From positions 1-64,000 of the forward strand of contig NZ_FMYK01000008.1 of assembly GCF_900096915.1 (NCBI RefSeq): DNA of 64,000 nucleotides. The letters are read 5' to 3'. The stretch comes from Acinetobacter marinus (lineage in GTDB: Bacteria; Pseudomonadota; Gammaproteobacteria; Pseudomonadales; Moraxellaceae). This document shows, one piece after another, positions 7,869 through 17,498 of this stretch. Below the pieces are notes generated by a model. It saw nothing but the letters and a program-made list of their open reading frames with translations. It was not told the origin of the DNA and did no database searches. Position 1 is the first letter of the stretch; the number at the start of each line of letters is the position of its first letter. The translations under genes were made by a program, and so were the position numbers.

Positions 7869-9005
7869 ATGTTACTCAATGACGAACAACAAATGGTTCA
7901 AGACACACTGCGTAGTTATTCGCAAGAAAAGCTCAAACCCACCGCAGCGGCACGTGATAAAACCGCTCAATTCCCAACCGAAGAGCTGCAAGCGCTTGGC
8001 AAACTTGGTGCGCTCGGCATGACGGTTTCAACTGAGTGGGGTGGTGCTGGTTTAGATTATATTTCACTGGTTGTTGCACTTGAGGAAATCGCCGCTGGTG
8101 ATGGGGCGATTTCAACCATTGTCAGTGTACAAAATGCCCTGCCATGTGGCATTACCGAGCGCTATGGCAGTGATGCACAAAAGCAAAACTATCTGACCAA
8201 ACTGGCAACTGGCGAGTGGTTAGGTTGTTTTTGTTTAACCGAACCACAAGCTGGCTCCGATGCAGCAGCTTTAACGTGTAGTGCTGTGCGAGATGGTGAT
8301 GAGTGGATAATCAACGGTACCAAGCAATTCATTACCACAGGGAGGCATGCGCAACTTGCTTTGGTTTTTGCGGTCACGGACAAAACCGCAGGCAAAAAGG
8401 GCATCTCGTGTTTCCTCGTGCCGACCGATACTCAAGGATATATCGTGTCTCGCCTAGAGGATAAAATGGGGCAACATTGCTCAGATACGGCAACGATCGT
8501 CTTCGAAAACTGTCGGATTCCTGCGGATCACTTACTTGGTGCTGAAGGTGAGGGCTACAAAATTGCCCTATCAAACTTGGCGTCAGGACGTATTGGTATT
8601 GCAGCGCAGTCCGTTGGTATGGCTCGTGCTGCTTTAGATGCTGCGGTGGAGTACGCCAATCAACGCACAGCGTTTGGTGTTGAAATTGTACAGCATCAAG
8701 CAGTGGCTTTTCGTTTAGCAGATATGGCGACCCAAATTGAAGCTGCACGACAACTCGTTTTCCATGCGGCAAGCCTCAAAGATGCAGGATTACCCTGTTT
8801 AAAAGAAGCCTCTATGGCCAAACTTTTTGCGTCAACGATGGCTGAGCAAGTGTGCTCTGATGCCATTCAGATTCATGGTGGCTATGGTTATGTTTCTGAC
8901 TTTCCTGTTGAGCGAATTTATCGAGATGTTCGGGTAAGCCAGATTTATGAAGGTGCATCTGACATTCAACGTTTGGTGATTGCACGTGAAGTAACCCAGC
9001 GCTAA
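7869..9005 (+). CDS. Acyl-CoA dehydrogenase
   Basis: A 378-residue FAD enzyme that makes the 2,3-enoyl-CoA in beta-oxidation. Family signatures are clear: C-L-T-E-P-Q-A-G-S-D-A near residue 120, I-T-T-G-R binding-loop region, Q-A-V-A-F-R-L-A-D-M, and the C-terminal Q-I-H-G-G-Y-G-Y with R-D-V-R-V-S-Q-I-Y-E-G-A-S-D-I-Q-R. The glutamate in Y-E-G is the usual catalytic base of short/branched-chain members. Length is normal. It is the second gene of the acyl-CoA operon; substrate chain length is not deducible. Confidence 0.92.
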   Translation: MLLNDEQQMVQDTLRSYSQEKLKPTAAARDKTAQFPTEELQALGKLGALGMTVSTEWGGAGLDYISLVVALEEIAAGDGAISTIVSVQNALPCGITERYGSDAQKQNYLTKLATGEWLGCFCLTEPQAGSDAAALTCSAVRDGDEWIINGTKQFITTGRHAQLALVFAVTDKTAGKKGISCFLVPTDTQGYIVSRLEDKMGQHCSDTATIVFENCRIPADHLLGAEGEGYKIALSNLASGRIGIAAQSVGMARAALDAAVEYANQRTAFGVEIVQHQAVAFRLADMATQIEAARQLVFHAASLKDAGLPCLKEASMAKLFASTMAEQVCSDAIQIHGGYGYVSDFPVERIYRDVRVSQIYEGASDIQRLVIAREVTQR

Positions 9006-9168
9006 ACCGATGTGTTTTCGACCTTGGTAGATGCTCAAATCTTGCAAAATGTTTGCGGGTTTTGGAAATTGCAAGGACATTTAAAGCATGGTTAGCTAAG
9101 AACTGATTTGAAAAGATATACCGTCAAAGTGGATTTGACCGACTAGAAATGGATGATATGAGGTTGTC

Positions 9169-10818
9169 ATGATGAAAACCCTAGAGCAAGCCCAACAAGA
9201 ATTTAATTATGAGCAACTGATTCAGGATCAATTGGTTGGTCAACCCAATGCCATCAATGCCTATGTTGAATGCTGTCAACGTTATGTTGGACAACAAAAA
9301 ATCGCCCTGTTTTGGGAAGGCAAAAATGGCGAGTCGCAACAGTGGTCCTTTGAACAGCTCGACACAGCATCAGCCCAATTGGCAAATTATTTTAAATCCA
9401 TCGGTATTCAGGTCGGTGACTGCATTGCAGGCTTATTGCCACGGACACCTGAGTTATTAATTACCATCTTCGCAACATGGCGAATTGGTGCCGTCTATCA
9501 GCCGCTATTTACTGCATTTGAATCTAAAGCCATTGAACATCGAGTGCAGACAGCGAAAACCAAACTGATCGTTACCAATGCCGAACAACGCCCAAAGCTA
9601 AACCACGTTAAAGCGGAACACATTCTCACGGTCAATGCAGGGGCAAACCCAACCGACAATGAAGCTGACTTTTGGCAGGAAGTTCAAGGTCAATCCGATC
9701 AATGTGATGCGGTTTTGCGTACTTTTGATGATGATTTTCTGATGATGTTCACCTCGGGAACAACTGGCTTAGCCAAGTCCGTCCCAGTCCCACTCAAAGC
9801 GGTGCTGGCATTTAAAGGTTATATGCTGCATGCGGTCGATCTCAGAGAGGACGATGCCTTTTGGAATCTAGCAGATCCAGGCTGGGCTTATGGGTTGTAC
9901 TATGGCATCACAGGCCCGCTCAGCCTAGGACACAGCATTATCATGGATGAGCGTGGTTTTAATGTCGATCATGCCATCGACGTGATCAAAAAATTTCGAG
10001 TGAGTAATTTAACGGGTTCGCCGACGGCATTTCGGATGTTTTATGGGTTTAAAGAGCGCTTTGATACATCGATCAAATCCCACCTGCGCGTCGTCAGTAG
10101 TGCGGGTGAGCCGCTCACCCCTGAAGTGATTCATTGGTTTAAAAATGCATTAGATGTCAATATTTTTGATCAATATGGACAAACTGAGCTGGGGATGGTG
10201 ATTGCCAACCATCACGCCTTAGCCCACGAGAAAAAGGTCGGCTCGGCAGGATTTGCCAACCCTGGACACCGTTTTGCAGTGTTAAATGAACAGCATCAAG
10301 AGGTCGAGCGTGGCGAGATCGGGACGCTGGCAATTGACTTTAGTCAGTCCCCGTTGACGTGGTTTAAAGGCTACGGTGGCGGTAACCGAAAATCATTTGT
10401 TGGGCAATATTACTTAACTGGAGATACGGTAAAACTCAATGAAATTGGCGGAGTCGATTTTGTAGGCAGAGCTGATGATGTGATTACCACCTCAGGCTAT
10501 CGTGTGGGTCCTTTCGACGTGGAGAGCACCTTGCTGGAGTGTGAAGAGGTTTTAGAATCCGCAGTCGTTGGTAAGCCAGATTTGGAGCGCACGGAGGTGG
10601 TGAAAGCCTTTGTTGTACTCAAGCCACAATATCAGGCCAGCAAAGCCTTGGATGAAAAATTACAAGCCTATGTTCGCTCACGCTTATCGAAACACGCCTA
10701 TCCGAAAGAGATCGAATTCGTTGAAAGTTTACCGAAAACATCCAGTGGGAAAATCCAGCGCAATCTTTTAAAGCAACAAGAAGTGGAAAAAGTCGCACGT
10801 TCACAAAGCAAGATTTAA
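9169..10818 (+). CDS. AMP-binding acyl-CoA synthetase
   Basis: A 549-residue ANL-superfamily ligase that activates a carboxylic acid to its CoA thioester through an acyl-adenylate. The P-loop is M-F-T-S-G-T-T-G-L-A-K-S (about 193-204). Motifs Y-G-Q-T-E, Y-L-T-G-D-T and G-R-A-D-D-V-I-T-T-S-G-Y-R-V-G-P-F-D-V-E follow, and the catalytic lysine lies in K-T-S-S-G-K-I-Q-R near the C-terminus. Two adjacent ATG codons occur at 9169 and 9172. A 163-bp gap separates it from the acyl-CoA dehydrogenase, so it may have its own promoter. Context suggests medium, short or branched acids. Confidence 0.88.
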   Translation: MMKTLEQAQQEFNYEQLIQDQLVGQPNAINAYVECCQRYVGQQKIALFWEGKNGESQQWSFEQLDTASAQLANYFKSIGIQVGDCIAGLLPRTPELLITIFATWRIGAVYQPLFTAFESKAIEHRVQTAKTKLIVTNAEQRPKLNHVKAEHILTVNAGANPTDNEADFWQEVQGQSDQCDAVLRTFDDDFLMMFTSGTTGLAKSVPVPLKAVLAFKGYMLHAVDLREDDAFWNLADPGWAYGLYYGITGPLSLGHSIIMDERGFNVDHAIDVIKKFRVSNLTGSPTAFRMFYGFKERFDTSIKSHLRVVSSAGEPLTPEVIHWFKNALDVNIFDQYGQTELGMVIANHHALAHEKKVGSAGFANPGHRFAVLNEQHQEVERGEIGTLAIDFSQSPLTWFKGYGGGNRKSFVGQYYLTGDTVKLNEIGGVDFVGRADDVITTSGYRVGPFDVESTLLECEEVLESAVVGKPDLERTEVVKAFVVLKPQYQASKALDEKLQAYVRSRLSKHAYPKEIEFVESLPKTSSGKIQRNLLKQQEVEKVARSQSKI

Positions 10819-10872
10819 GCGCTCGTCACCATGAGCGCACTCTTCAACCCGCTTCAACTCTAAATCCTTCAT

Positions 10873-10904
10873 TTGAGAATGCTTGAACCGATCAGCATTC
10901 TCAA
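10873..10904. terminator. Hairpin between the convergent synthetase and YffB-like genes
   Basis: Perfect 11-bp arms, TTGAGAATGCT and AGCATTCTCAA, with a 10-base loop. The right arm overlaps the stop codon of the minus-strand gene. T-runs are short, so efficiency is uncertain. Confidence 0.65.
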
Positions 10905-11245
10905 AGTTTTGCATACTCGGCTTCATCAAAGCCAACCAGCAATTCTGTCCCCGTATCCAATACAGGGCGCTTAATCATACTTGGCTGTGCCATCAAGGTC
11001 GCAATCAATTGTTGCTCATCTGCCAAAGCAGCCTCTTGTTGCTCACTACTGAGCTTTTTCCATGTGGTGCCTTTTTTATTTAAGATCAGCGCTTGTCCAG
11101 CTTGTGCCAGCCATTTTTTCAAGGTGTCTTCGTCTATGCCTTGTTTCTTATAATCGTGAAACTGATAATTCACCCCACGTTCATCTAAAGCCTGAAATGC
11201 TTTTTTCATGGTATTACAGTTTTTTATGCCATAAATCGTGATCAT
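10901..11245 (-). CDS. ArsC/Spx-family protein (YffB-like)
   Basis: A 114-residue thioredoxin-fold protein with I-Y-G-I-K-N-C-N-T-M-K-K-A at the N-terminus (catalytic-type cysteine 10) and the family's K-R-P-V-L-D near residue 92. Spx/ArsC relatives carry C-x-x-C or a single cysteine; here position 13 is Met, so only one active-site cysteine remains, as in YffB. YffB proteins are related to arsenate reductase, but a glutathione-dependent thiol reductase role is more often suggested. No ars genes lie nearby, arguing against arsenic detoxification. Confidence 0.85.
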   Translation of the reverse strand: MITIYGIKNCNTMKKAFQALDERGVNYQFHDYKKQGIDEDTLKKWLAQAGQALILNKKGTTWKKLSSEQQEAALADEQQLIATLMAQPSMIKRPVLDTGTELLVGFDEAEYAKL

Positions 11246-11296
11246 TTGCTTTCTCCAACGATGGGTTTTAAAAATATAAAGCGGTGTTGTGGCGAA

Positions 11297-13003
11297 TTAC
11301 AGATTTTGCAAATACACTAAGCGCAATTGCAAACTCATTTGCCCACGAAATTCATTTTTTTCTAGGCTGTAGGCAATTCTCACCGTTTTGGCAATATCTT
11401 CACCTTCAAGTTGTTCACTAAAGTTAAACCCGATGGCGTCAATGCTGTGATTGTGATCAACCAAAAGTTTTAATTTTAAATGCTTTTCTTTAAGCCATTG
11501 AAAATCTGCAACCTGAAAAATCCCTTCAAATATCGGCGCTTCAAAACCCTGTCCCCACGGTGCTAAGCCGTCTAATTTGGCTAAGAATTGTAAACTGAGT
11601 TCCTCAGGCTTCAAACTGCCATCGGTAAAAATTTTCGCTTGAAATACATCAGGATGAGCTTGTGCGACCACTTGCCTGAATGCTTCTCGAAACGCCTCAA
11701 AATGCTGTTTCTCTATGGTTAATCCCGCTGCGGCAGCATGTCCACCAAAGAATTTGACCAAGTGCGGTTGTTGCTCTGCCACCGCTTCGATGGCATCTCG
11801 AATATGAATCCCTGTGATCGAACGTGCCGACCCCTTAAGATGCGTGCCATCTTCATCTAGCGCAAAGACGATACTTGGGCGATGAAAATGCTCTTTTAAA
11901 CGTCCTGCGACGATGCCAATCACACCTTGATGCCATTCAGGTTCAAATAGTACAATCGCTTCAGGAATCTGATCTTGTGCGATTTGGATGTTTTGCAGTG
12001 TGTCAAAAGCCTGCTCACGCATGCCCTGCTCGACTTGGCGACGTTCGATATTGAGCCGATCCAACTGATAGGCATAGGGATACGCACGATTCAGATCAGG
12101 CGCTAACAAGCACTCGATTCCGATCTGCATATTGTCCATGCGCCCTGCCGCATTGATGCGAGGACCCAGCACAAAACCAAAATCGCTGGCTTGCAGTTGC
12201 GCTGCATTTTTTCCTGCAATCTCGACCAAAGCTAAAATACCCGCACGGCACTGCCCTTGTCGAATGCGCTCTAGTCCTGCCTGTACCAGAATACGGTTAT
12301 TCACATCCAGCTTTGCCACATCAGCAACCGTGCCCAGCGCCACTAAATCAAGGAATTGGGTCATGCGCACGCTGGATTTACCATTTTTTTGTCGATGCGT
12401 TGCCAGCCGAGCCAGCAGATAAAATGCCACCCCCACGCCTGCCAACGATTTACTGGCAAAGGTGCAACCAAGCTGATTCGGATTGACTACGGCTTCGGCA
12501 TTTGGTGTCGGCTTGGTGGTCAGGTGATGGTCGGTAATGATGACTTGCATCCCGAGTTCATGGCAACGTGTCACCCCTGCATGACTGGAAATGCCGTTAT
12601 CCACCGTCATTAACAACTCAGGTTGGAAGCGTTCATAGGCAAGTTCTGCAATCGCAGGCGTCAACCCATAGCCATATTTAAAGCGATCAGGCACGATATA
12701 ATTCACATCTGCACCCATCGCCTGCAAAGCTAAAATGCAGAGTGCAGTACTGGTCGCCCCATCAACATCATAATCACCAACAATTAAAATTTTTGTTTTT
12801 TTATCAATTGCTTGATCAAGCAGATCAACTGCTTGATCTATACCCAATAAATCAGGTTGCAACAGATTTTTTAAGTGTAAATCGAGCTGTTCAACCGCCA
12901 TATTTCGTGCAGACAAAATCCTCGCCAACGTCTCAGAGGCAAGATGTTGGTATTGCGTTAAAGGCTGGTGTAAAGGACGTTGTTCGAGTTGAATCTGATG
13001 CAT
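11297..13003 (-). CDS. recJ: Single-stranded-DNA-specific exonuclease RecJ
   Basis: A 568-residue DHH-family 5'-3' exonuclease used in recombination and mismatch repair. Metal-binding motifs are visible: D77-Y-D-V-D81-G, D135-N-G-I-S, D158-H-H and the later G-G-H-A-A-A-A-G of the DHHA1 domain, followed by the OB-fold C-terminal part. Length is typical. pdxH lies 47 bp upstream on the same strand, so the two may share a transcript. No nearby repair partner is present. Confidence 0.95.
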   Translation of the reverse strand: MHQIQLEQRPLHQPLTQYQHLASETLARILSARNMAVEQLDLHLKNLLQPDLLGIDQAVDLLDQAIDKKTKILIVGDYDVDGATSTALCILALQAMGADVNYIVPDRFKYGYGLTPAIAELAYERFQPELLMTVDNGISSHAGVTRCHELGMQVIITDHHLTTKPTPNAEAVVNPNQLGCTFASKSLAGVGVAFYLLARLATHRQKNGKSSVRMTQFLDLVALGTVADVAKLDVNNRILVQAGLERIRQGQCRAGILALVEIAGKNAAQLQASDFGFVLGPRINAAGRMDNMQIGIECLLAPDLNRAYPYAYQLDRLNIERRQVEQGMREQAFDTLQNIQIAQDQIPEAIVLFEPEWHQGVIGIVAGRLKEHFHRPSIVFALDEDGTHLKGSARSITGIHIRDAIEAVAEQQPHLVKFFGGHAAAAGLTIEKQHFEAFREAFRQVVAQAHPDVFQAKIFTDGSLKPEELSLQFLAKLDGLAPWGQGFEAPIFEGIFQVADFQWLKEKHLKLKLLVDHNHSIDAIGFNFSEQLEGEDIAKTVRIAYSLEKNEFRGQMSLQLRLVYLQNL

Positions 13004-13050
13004 AATTAGTCAATGAACGTGTTTATAATTTTCTTCCAATTCGCTCAACC

Positions 13051-13725
13051 CTAAGGCATCAAGCGTTGAATTTGCCAAACATCATCCTGCTTTTGATAGC
13101 AAATTCGATCATGCAGGCGATTCGGTCGACCTTGCCAAAATTCATAATAATCTGGCACCAGACGATAGCCACCCCAAAAATTGGGTTTATCCAGTTGCGG
13201 TACATGTTCAAACTGCTGTACCGCCGCATCAAAGCGTTGTTGCAATGCTTCACGGCTCTCAATCACACCACTTTGCGGGGTGCTGACATGTGCTGCGACT
13301 TGGCTGTCCCGTGGGCGTTTATGGTAGTAAGCCGTTGATTCAATTTCTGAAATTTTCTCAACTCGCCCAGAGATGCGCACTTGCTGCTCATACTCTGCCC
13401 AATAAAACAGAATCTGCGCTTGTGGATTTTCCGCCAAGTCGAGTCCTTTTTTACTGTCATAATTACTATAAAAATCATAACCTTGCTGTGTTGCACCACG
13501 CAGTAAAACCGTTCGCACGTGCGGTACAGCCTGTGCATTGGCAGTGGCTAAGTACATGGCATAGGGCTCATGCAAATTGCCTGTCAGCGCCGTATTAAAC
13601 CACAGTAAAAATTGTTCATGCGGTGTCTGTGCTACGTGATCTTCATGAAGTTCGCCACGTTGATAACTCAACCGTAATTCACTCAAATCTTTGATCTGAT
13701 TGCTCGGCTCTGACGCTGTTGACAT
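13051..13725 (-). CDS. pdxH: Pyridoxamine 5'-phosphate oxidase
   Basis: A 224-residue FMN enzyme that makes pyridoxal 5'-phosphate from the pyridoxine or pyridoxamine phosphates. Recognised by R-T-V-L-L-R-G, F-Y-S-N-Y-D-S-K-K-G, Q-V-R-I-S-G-R-V-E, F-W-G-G-Y-R and the C-terminal E-F-W-Q-G-R-P-N-R-L-H-D-R, which contains FMN and substrate ligands. Length is near the family norm. It ends 48 bp before the recJ start. Confidence 0.95.
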   Translation of the reverse strand: MSTASEPSNQIKDLSELRLSYQRGELHEDHVAQTPHEQFLLWFNTALTGNLHEPYAMYLATANAQAVPHVRTVLLRGATQQGYDFYSNYDSKKGLDLAENPQAQILFYWAEYEQQVRISGRVEKISEIESTAYYHKRPRDSQVAAHVSTPQSGVIESREALQQRFDAAVQQFEHVPQLDKPNFWGGYRLVPDYYEFWQGRPNRLHDRICYQKQDDVWQIQRLMP

Positions 13726-13788
13726 TATGTTTGACCTTATTTTAAAACGCTGAAATTACAGATGATGCGACAAAATAATCAGCTATCC

Positions 13789-15135
13789 TCATGACTCGTC
13801 ATGAATGTTGGCTTGTTTACGAATTTGATCTGCCAAGTGTTTTGCCAATTGACTGACTTCATCCAGATCATCGCCTTCCACCATCACCCGAATCACAGGC
13901 TCTGTACCTGATTTACGGATCAGCAGACGCCCTCGCCCTTTGAGTTGTTGCTCAGCTTTGGCGAAGGCATCGACCAACACAGGATCGGCAAAAGGATCAA
14001 TCATTTGCGCCAAACGGACATTTTCTAACACTTGAGGAAATAACTGAAAACCTTTGACCAACTCATCCAAGCTAGTATTTTGCTCAACCAAGACGCGCAT
14101 TACTTGCAATGCCGCAATAATCGCATCGCCCGTACTACTGCGATCTAGAGTCAAAATATGTCCAGACGGTTCACCGCCGATAAACCATTCTTGTTCTTCT
14201 AGAGCCTGTAACACATAGCGATCGCCGACTTTGGCACGGATAAATGGAATCTCTGCCTTTGCCAATGCCAGCTCGAGCGCCATATTACTCATCACCGTAC
14301 CGACGATACCTCGTGGTGCTTTCTTGGCTTTGGTGGCGAGAATATACAAAATATGATCGCCATCAATCAGTTTGCCATGACGATCCACCAACATCACTCG
14401 ATCGGCGTCACCATCAAAAGCGATGCCCAAATCTGCGCCGTGTTTGACCACAGCCTGCTGTAGATTTTCAGGATGGGTCGAGCCACATTGCTCATTAATA
14501 TTGGTACCATTAGGCTTGTCATAAATACTAATGACTTTGGCGCCGAGCTCACGAAATACCGCAGGACCGACGCTATACGCCGCACCATTGGCAGAATCAA
14601 TGACGATGGTAAAATCTTGTAGATTCAAATGGTAAGGAAAGGTTGATTTACAAAATTCGATATAACGTCCTTGCGCATCATCCACACGAAAACTTTTACC
14701 GAGTTGATTCGGCTTATCGATCACGATGTCTTTTTCAAGCGCTTGATTAATTTGATCTTGCAAATCATCAGCGAGTTTTTTGCCTTCACTCGAAAAAAAC
14801 TTAATACCATTATCAAAATATGGATTATGCGATGCCGAAATCACAATGCCTGCATTGGCATGTAAGGCACGAGTCAGATGCGCAATCGCTGGTGTCGGCA
14901 GTGGTCCGAGCAAATGCACATATACCCCAGCGGCGTTCAAGCCCGCTTGTAGCGCAGACTCCAAGATATAGCCTGATAAGCGTGTATCTTTCCCCAACAC
15001 CACGATGGGCTTTTTCTTGGGAAAGGCACGTTTTAACACCGTTCCTGCTGCAAAACCTAACTTTAATGCAAACTCAGGCGTAATTGGGGTTTGACCAAAC
15101 TGCCCACGAATCCCATCGGTGCCAAAATAACTCAT
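13789..15135 (-). CDS. glmM: Phosphoglucosamine mutase GlmM
   Basis: A 448-residue enzyme converting glucosamine-6-phosphate to glucosamine-1-phosphate for UDP-GlcNAc, peptidoglycan and LPS. The start at 15135 gives the family N-terminus MSYFGTDGIRG; the longer frame from 15237 adds 34 unrelated residues. The phosphoserine loop is I-S-A-S102-H-N-P, with the metal loop D-G-D-A-D-R and sugar loop G-G-E-P-S-G-H. The C-terminal R-K-S-G-T-E-P phosphate-binding site is intact. A terminator separates it from guaB upstream. Confidence 0.95.
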   Translation of the reverse strand: MSYFGTDGIRGQFGQTPITPEFALKLGFAAGTVLKRAFPKKKPIVVLGKDTRLSGYILESALQAGLNAAGVYVHLLGPLPTPAIAHLTRALHANAGIVISASHNPYFDNGIKFFSSEGKKLADDLQDQINQALEKDIVIDKPNQLGKSFRVDDAQGRYIEFCKSTFPYHLNLQDFTIVIDSANGAAYSVGPAVFRELGAKVISIYDKPNGTNINEQCGSTHPENLQQAVVKHGADLGIAFDGDADRVMLVDRHGKLIDGDHILYILATKAKKAPRGIVGTVMSNMALELALAKAEIPFIRAKVGDRYVLQALEEQEWFIGGEPSGHILTLDRSSTGDAIIAALQVMRVLVEQNTSLDELVKGFQLFPQVLENVRLAQMIDPFADPVLVDAFAKAEQQLKGRGRLLIRKSGTEPVIRVMVEGDDLDEVSQLAKHLADQIRKQANIHDES

Positions 15136-15187
15136 TGAACGTCTCTTATATCTTGATGGTTTATGTCGAATTTTCCTCATTTTACAA

Positions 15188-15222
15188 TAAAAAAACAGCC
15201 GCCCATAGGACAGCTGTTTTGT
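15188..15222 (-). terminator. Terminator of guaB
   Basis: AAAACAGC (15192-15199) pairs with GCTGTTTT (15213-15220); in minus-strand transcription the hairpin is followed by seven T residues. Confidence 0.75.
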
Positions 15223-15286
15223 TTTATCGTAAAGCATTGGGAGATGACATCATCAGCCCGATCAGCTTCGCAAATTCATCTCAGAA

Positions 15287-16753
15287 TTAGCCTAAACGAT
15301 AGTTTGGTGCTTCTTTGGTAATGGTCACATCATGCACGTGCGATTCTTTCATACCTGCAGATGTGATTTTCACAAATTTGGCATTTTGGCGTAAGTCTTC
15401 TACGGTTGCAGAGCCTGTATAACCCATCGATGAACGCAAACCACCCATCATTTGATGCACGATATTGCCCATTGGTCCTTTGTACGGTACACGTCCTTCG
15501 ATACCTTCTGGAACAAGTTTTTCCGCACCTGCTTTGGCATCTTGGAAGTAACGATCTGCCGAGCCACTTGCACCCGCCATCGCACCCAATGAACCCATAC
15601 CACGATAGGCTTTGTAATAACGCCCTTGGAAGAATTCCACTTCACCCGGTGCTTCTTCAGTACCTGCCATGAGTGAACCAACCATGATGGTGCTTGCGCC
15701 CGCAGCGATCGCTTTCGACATATCACCTGAGAAACGAATCCCGCCATCAGCGATCAATGGAATTTGTTCTTTTAAGGCATTCGCCACATTATCAATCGCA
15801 GAAATCTGTGGCACACCAATACCTGCAACGATACGTGTAGTACAGATCGAACCCGGTCCGATACCGACTTTGACCGCATCCGCACCAGCGTCCATCAATG
15901 CCAATGCAGCATCACCTGTAGCAATGTTGCCACCGATCACTTGCACTTGTGGGAAGTTTTGTTTGACCCAACGTACACGCTCGATCACCCCCGCAGAATG
16001 TCCGTGCGCAGTATCGACAACGATCACATCGACACCCGCATCGACCAGAGATTCCACACGGCTTGGTGTTTCTGCACCCGTGCCAACCGCTGCACCAACA
16101 CGTAAGCGACCAAGGTCATCTTTACAGCTATTCGGATACAGTTCAGCTTTGCGGAAGTCAGTCACGGTGATCAAGCCTTTGAGGTTTTGTTGATCATCCA
16201 CCACCAGCACTTTTTCAATGCGATGCTTTTGCAATAAAGCCTGAATATTTTCTTTTGACTCACCTTCACGCACAGTCACCAAACGATCTTGTGGTGTCAT
16301 GATATTGCGTACAGGCTGTTCAAGATTGGTTTCAAAACGCGTATCACGCCCTGTCACGATACCCACCACTTTTTCGCCTTCAACCACGGGCACACCGCTG
16401 ATGTTGTTGGCTTGGGTGATTTCCATCAACTCACGCACGGTGGTCTCAGGGGTCACGGTAATTGGATTTTTCACCATACCCGCTTCAAATTTTTTCACAC
16501 GACGTACTTCAGCCGCTTGTGCTGCAATATCCATATTTTTATGCAAAATACCAATACCGCCATGCTGCGCCATTGCAATCGCCATACGGGATTCTGTCAC
16601 CGTATCCATTGCCGCAGAAACAAGCGGAATATTGAGTTGAATATCACGAGTCAGGCGTGTCTTTAGGGAGACATCTTTTGGGAGGACTGTAGAGTAAGCA
16701 GGGAGTAACAAGACATCATCGAAGGTTAACGCTTCTTGAACGATGGTCAGCAT
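15287..16753 (-). CDS. guaB: Inosine-5'-monophosphate dehydrogenase
   Basis: A 488-residue enzyme making XMP from IMP with NAD, the committed step of guanine nucleotide synthesis. The catalytic cysteine is C304 in G-P-G-S-I-C-T-T-R. Two CBS domains occupy about residues 93-205 within the TIM barrel. The flap (Y-R-G-M-G-S-L-G-A-M) and the potassium/IMP loops are present. guaA is not adjacent. A perfect -10 box lies 30 bp upstream of the start. Confidence 0.97.
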   Translation of the reverse strand: MLTIVQEALTFDDVLLLPAYSTVLPKDVSLKTRLTRDIQLNIPLVSAAMDTVTESRMAIAMAQHGGIGILHKNMDIAAQAAEVRRVKKFEAGMVKNPITVTPETTVRELMEITQANNISGVPVVEGEKVVGIVTGRDTRFETNLEQPVRNIMTPQDRLVTVREGESKENIQALLQKHRIEKVLVVDDQQNLKGLITVTDFRKAELYPNSCKDDLGRLRVGAAVGTGAETPSRVESLVDAGVDVIVVDTAHGHSAGVIERVRWVKQNFPQVQVIGGNIATGDAALALMDAGADAVKVGIGPGSICTTRIVAGIGVPQISAIDNVANALKEQIPLIADGGIRFSGDMSKAIAAGASTIMVGSLMAGTEEAPGEVEFFQGRYYKAYRGMGSLGAMAGASGSADRYFQDAKAGAEKLVPEGIEGRVPYKGPMGNIVHQMMGGLRSSMGYTGSATVEDLRQNAKFVKITSAGMKESHVHDVTITKEAPNYRLG

Positions 16754-16782
16754 AATAATCTCACTGGTAATTTCCGTGCGCT

Positions 16783-16811
16783 ATTATAACCAAATTTCGA
16801 TCTGAATTGCA
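16783..16811 (-). promoter_or_regulatory. Probable guaB promoter
   Basis: On the minus strand a perfect TATAAT (plus 16783-16788) lies 17 bp from a weak -35-like TGCAAT (plus 16806-16811), some 30 bp upstream of the guaB start. Confidence 0.5.
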
Positions 16812-16851
16812 CTGCTGATTACCAACTTTAGATAGTTTTCAAATAAATAAT

Positions 16852-17337
16852 TTATGCTTTTTCCCACATAGTTTGTGCAAACCCACCGTCATCAGCCAAA
16901 TATAATTTAAGATTTGATTTATATTTCCGATTGTCTAAATCACGGTAAACCACTTCAATCGGAAGTATTTCACATGCTTTCCATGAATCAGCTTTTCCAA
17001 GATGCCAAAATGCGTTTTTTACTGACTTTCCATTACCCAATACTGGGATACAAACATTACTGTAAAAACATCTAATTGCATCCTTAGGAATACTTGAATC
17101 TACGGATACCTTTCGCACATCACTTTCATTAACATTAAAAACAATATCTATTGCAGGTCTATTGCCAGTATTTTCAACAATTAAATCCAAACTTGTACCG
17201 CAGCTACCCGCCGAATGTGTTGTAACCCGAACTATAACTATGGGTCGATTTACATGCCTCAAAGCATAGAGAGCAAAGGATAAAGAGCAGAGTGACAAAA
17301 TAATTGAAAGTAAACTAATGAGTATGGTAATGGACAT
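16852..17337 (-). CDS. Hypothetical membrane-anchored protein
   Basis: A 161-residue protein with one N-terminal hydrophobic helix (residues 3-27) and a soluble domain that reads as a beta-rich, immunoglobulin-like fold (V-E-N-T-G-N-R-P-A-I-D-I-V-F-N). That resembles uncharacterised proteins found beside accessory genes. An AAAGG ribosome binding site precedes ATG 17337. It sits alone between guaB and the mltB-type gene, is AT-richer than both and has no evident partner. I do not recognise a family. Confidence 0.55.
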   Translation of the reverse strand: MSITILISLLSIILSLCSLSFALYALRHVNRPIVIVRVTTHSAGSCGTSLDLIVENTGNRPAIDIVFNVNESDVRKVSVDSSIPKDAIRCFYSNVCIPVLGNGKSVKNAFWHLGKADSWKACEILPIEVVYRDLDNRKYKSNLKLYLADDGGFAQTMWEKA

Positions 17338-17498
17338 TCGATAACCTTTTAAATATCTTAATTTTGCCGATCAATTAAATTTATCATGCTCGTGTATCAA
17401 AGATGCAGAGATTGCAAAATACATTTACCGAATCCAACCTGAAAACGCTTAAAAAAAATGTTAAGGTCATCACAAGTAACAATAAATTTGAGGACGTT

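Noticed and set aside
12132..12613. Plus-strand frames inside recJ, and similar long antisense frames in guaB, glmM, gyrB and mnmE
   Set aside because: They mirror codon bias of the real genes and lack ribosome binding sites and family motifs.
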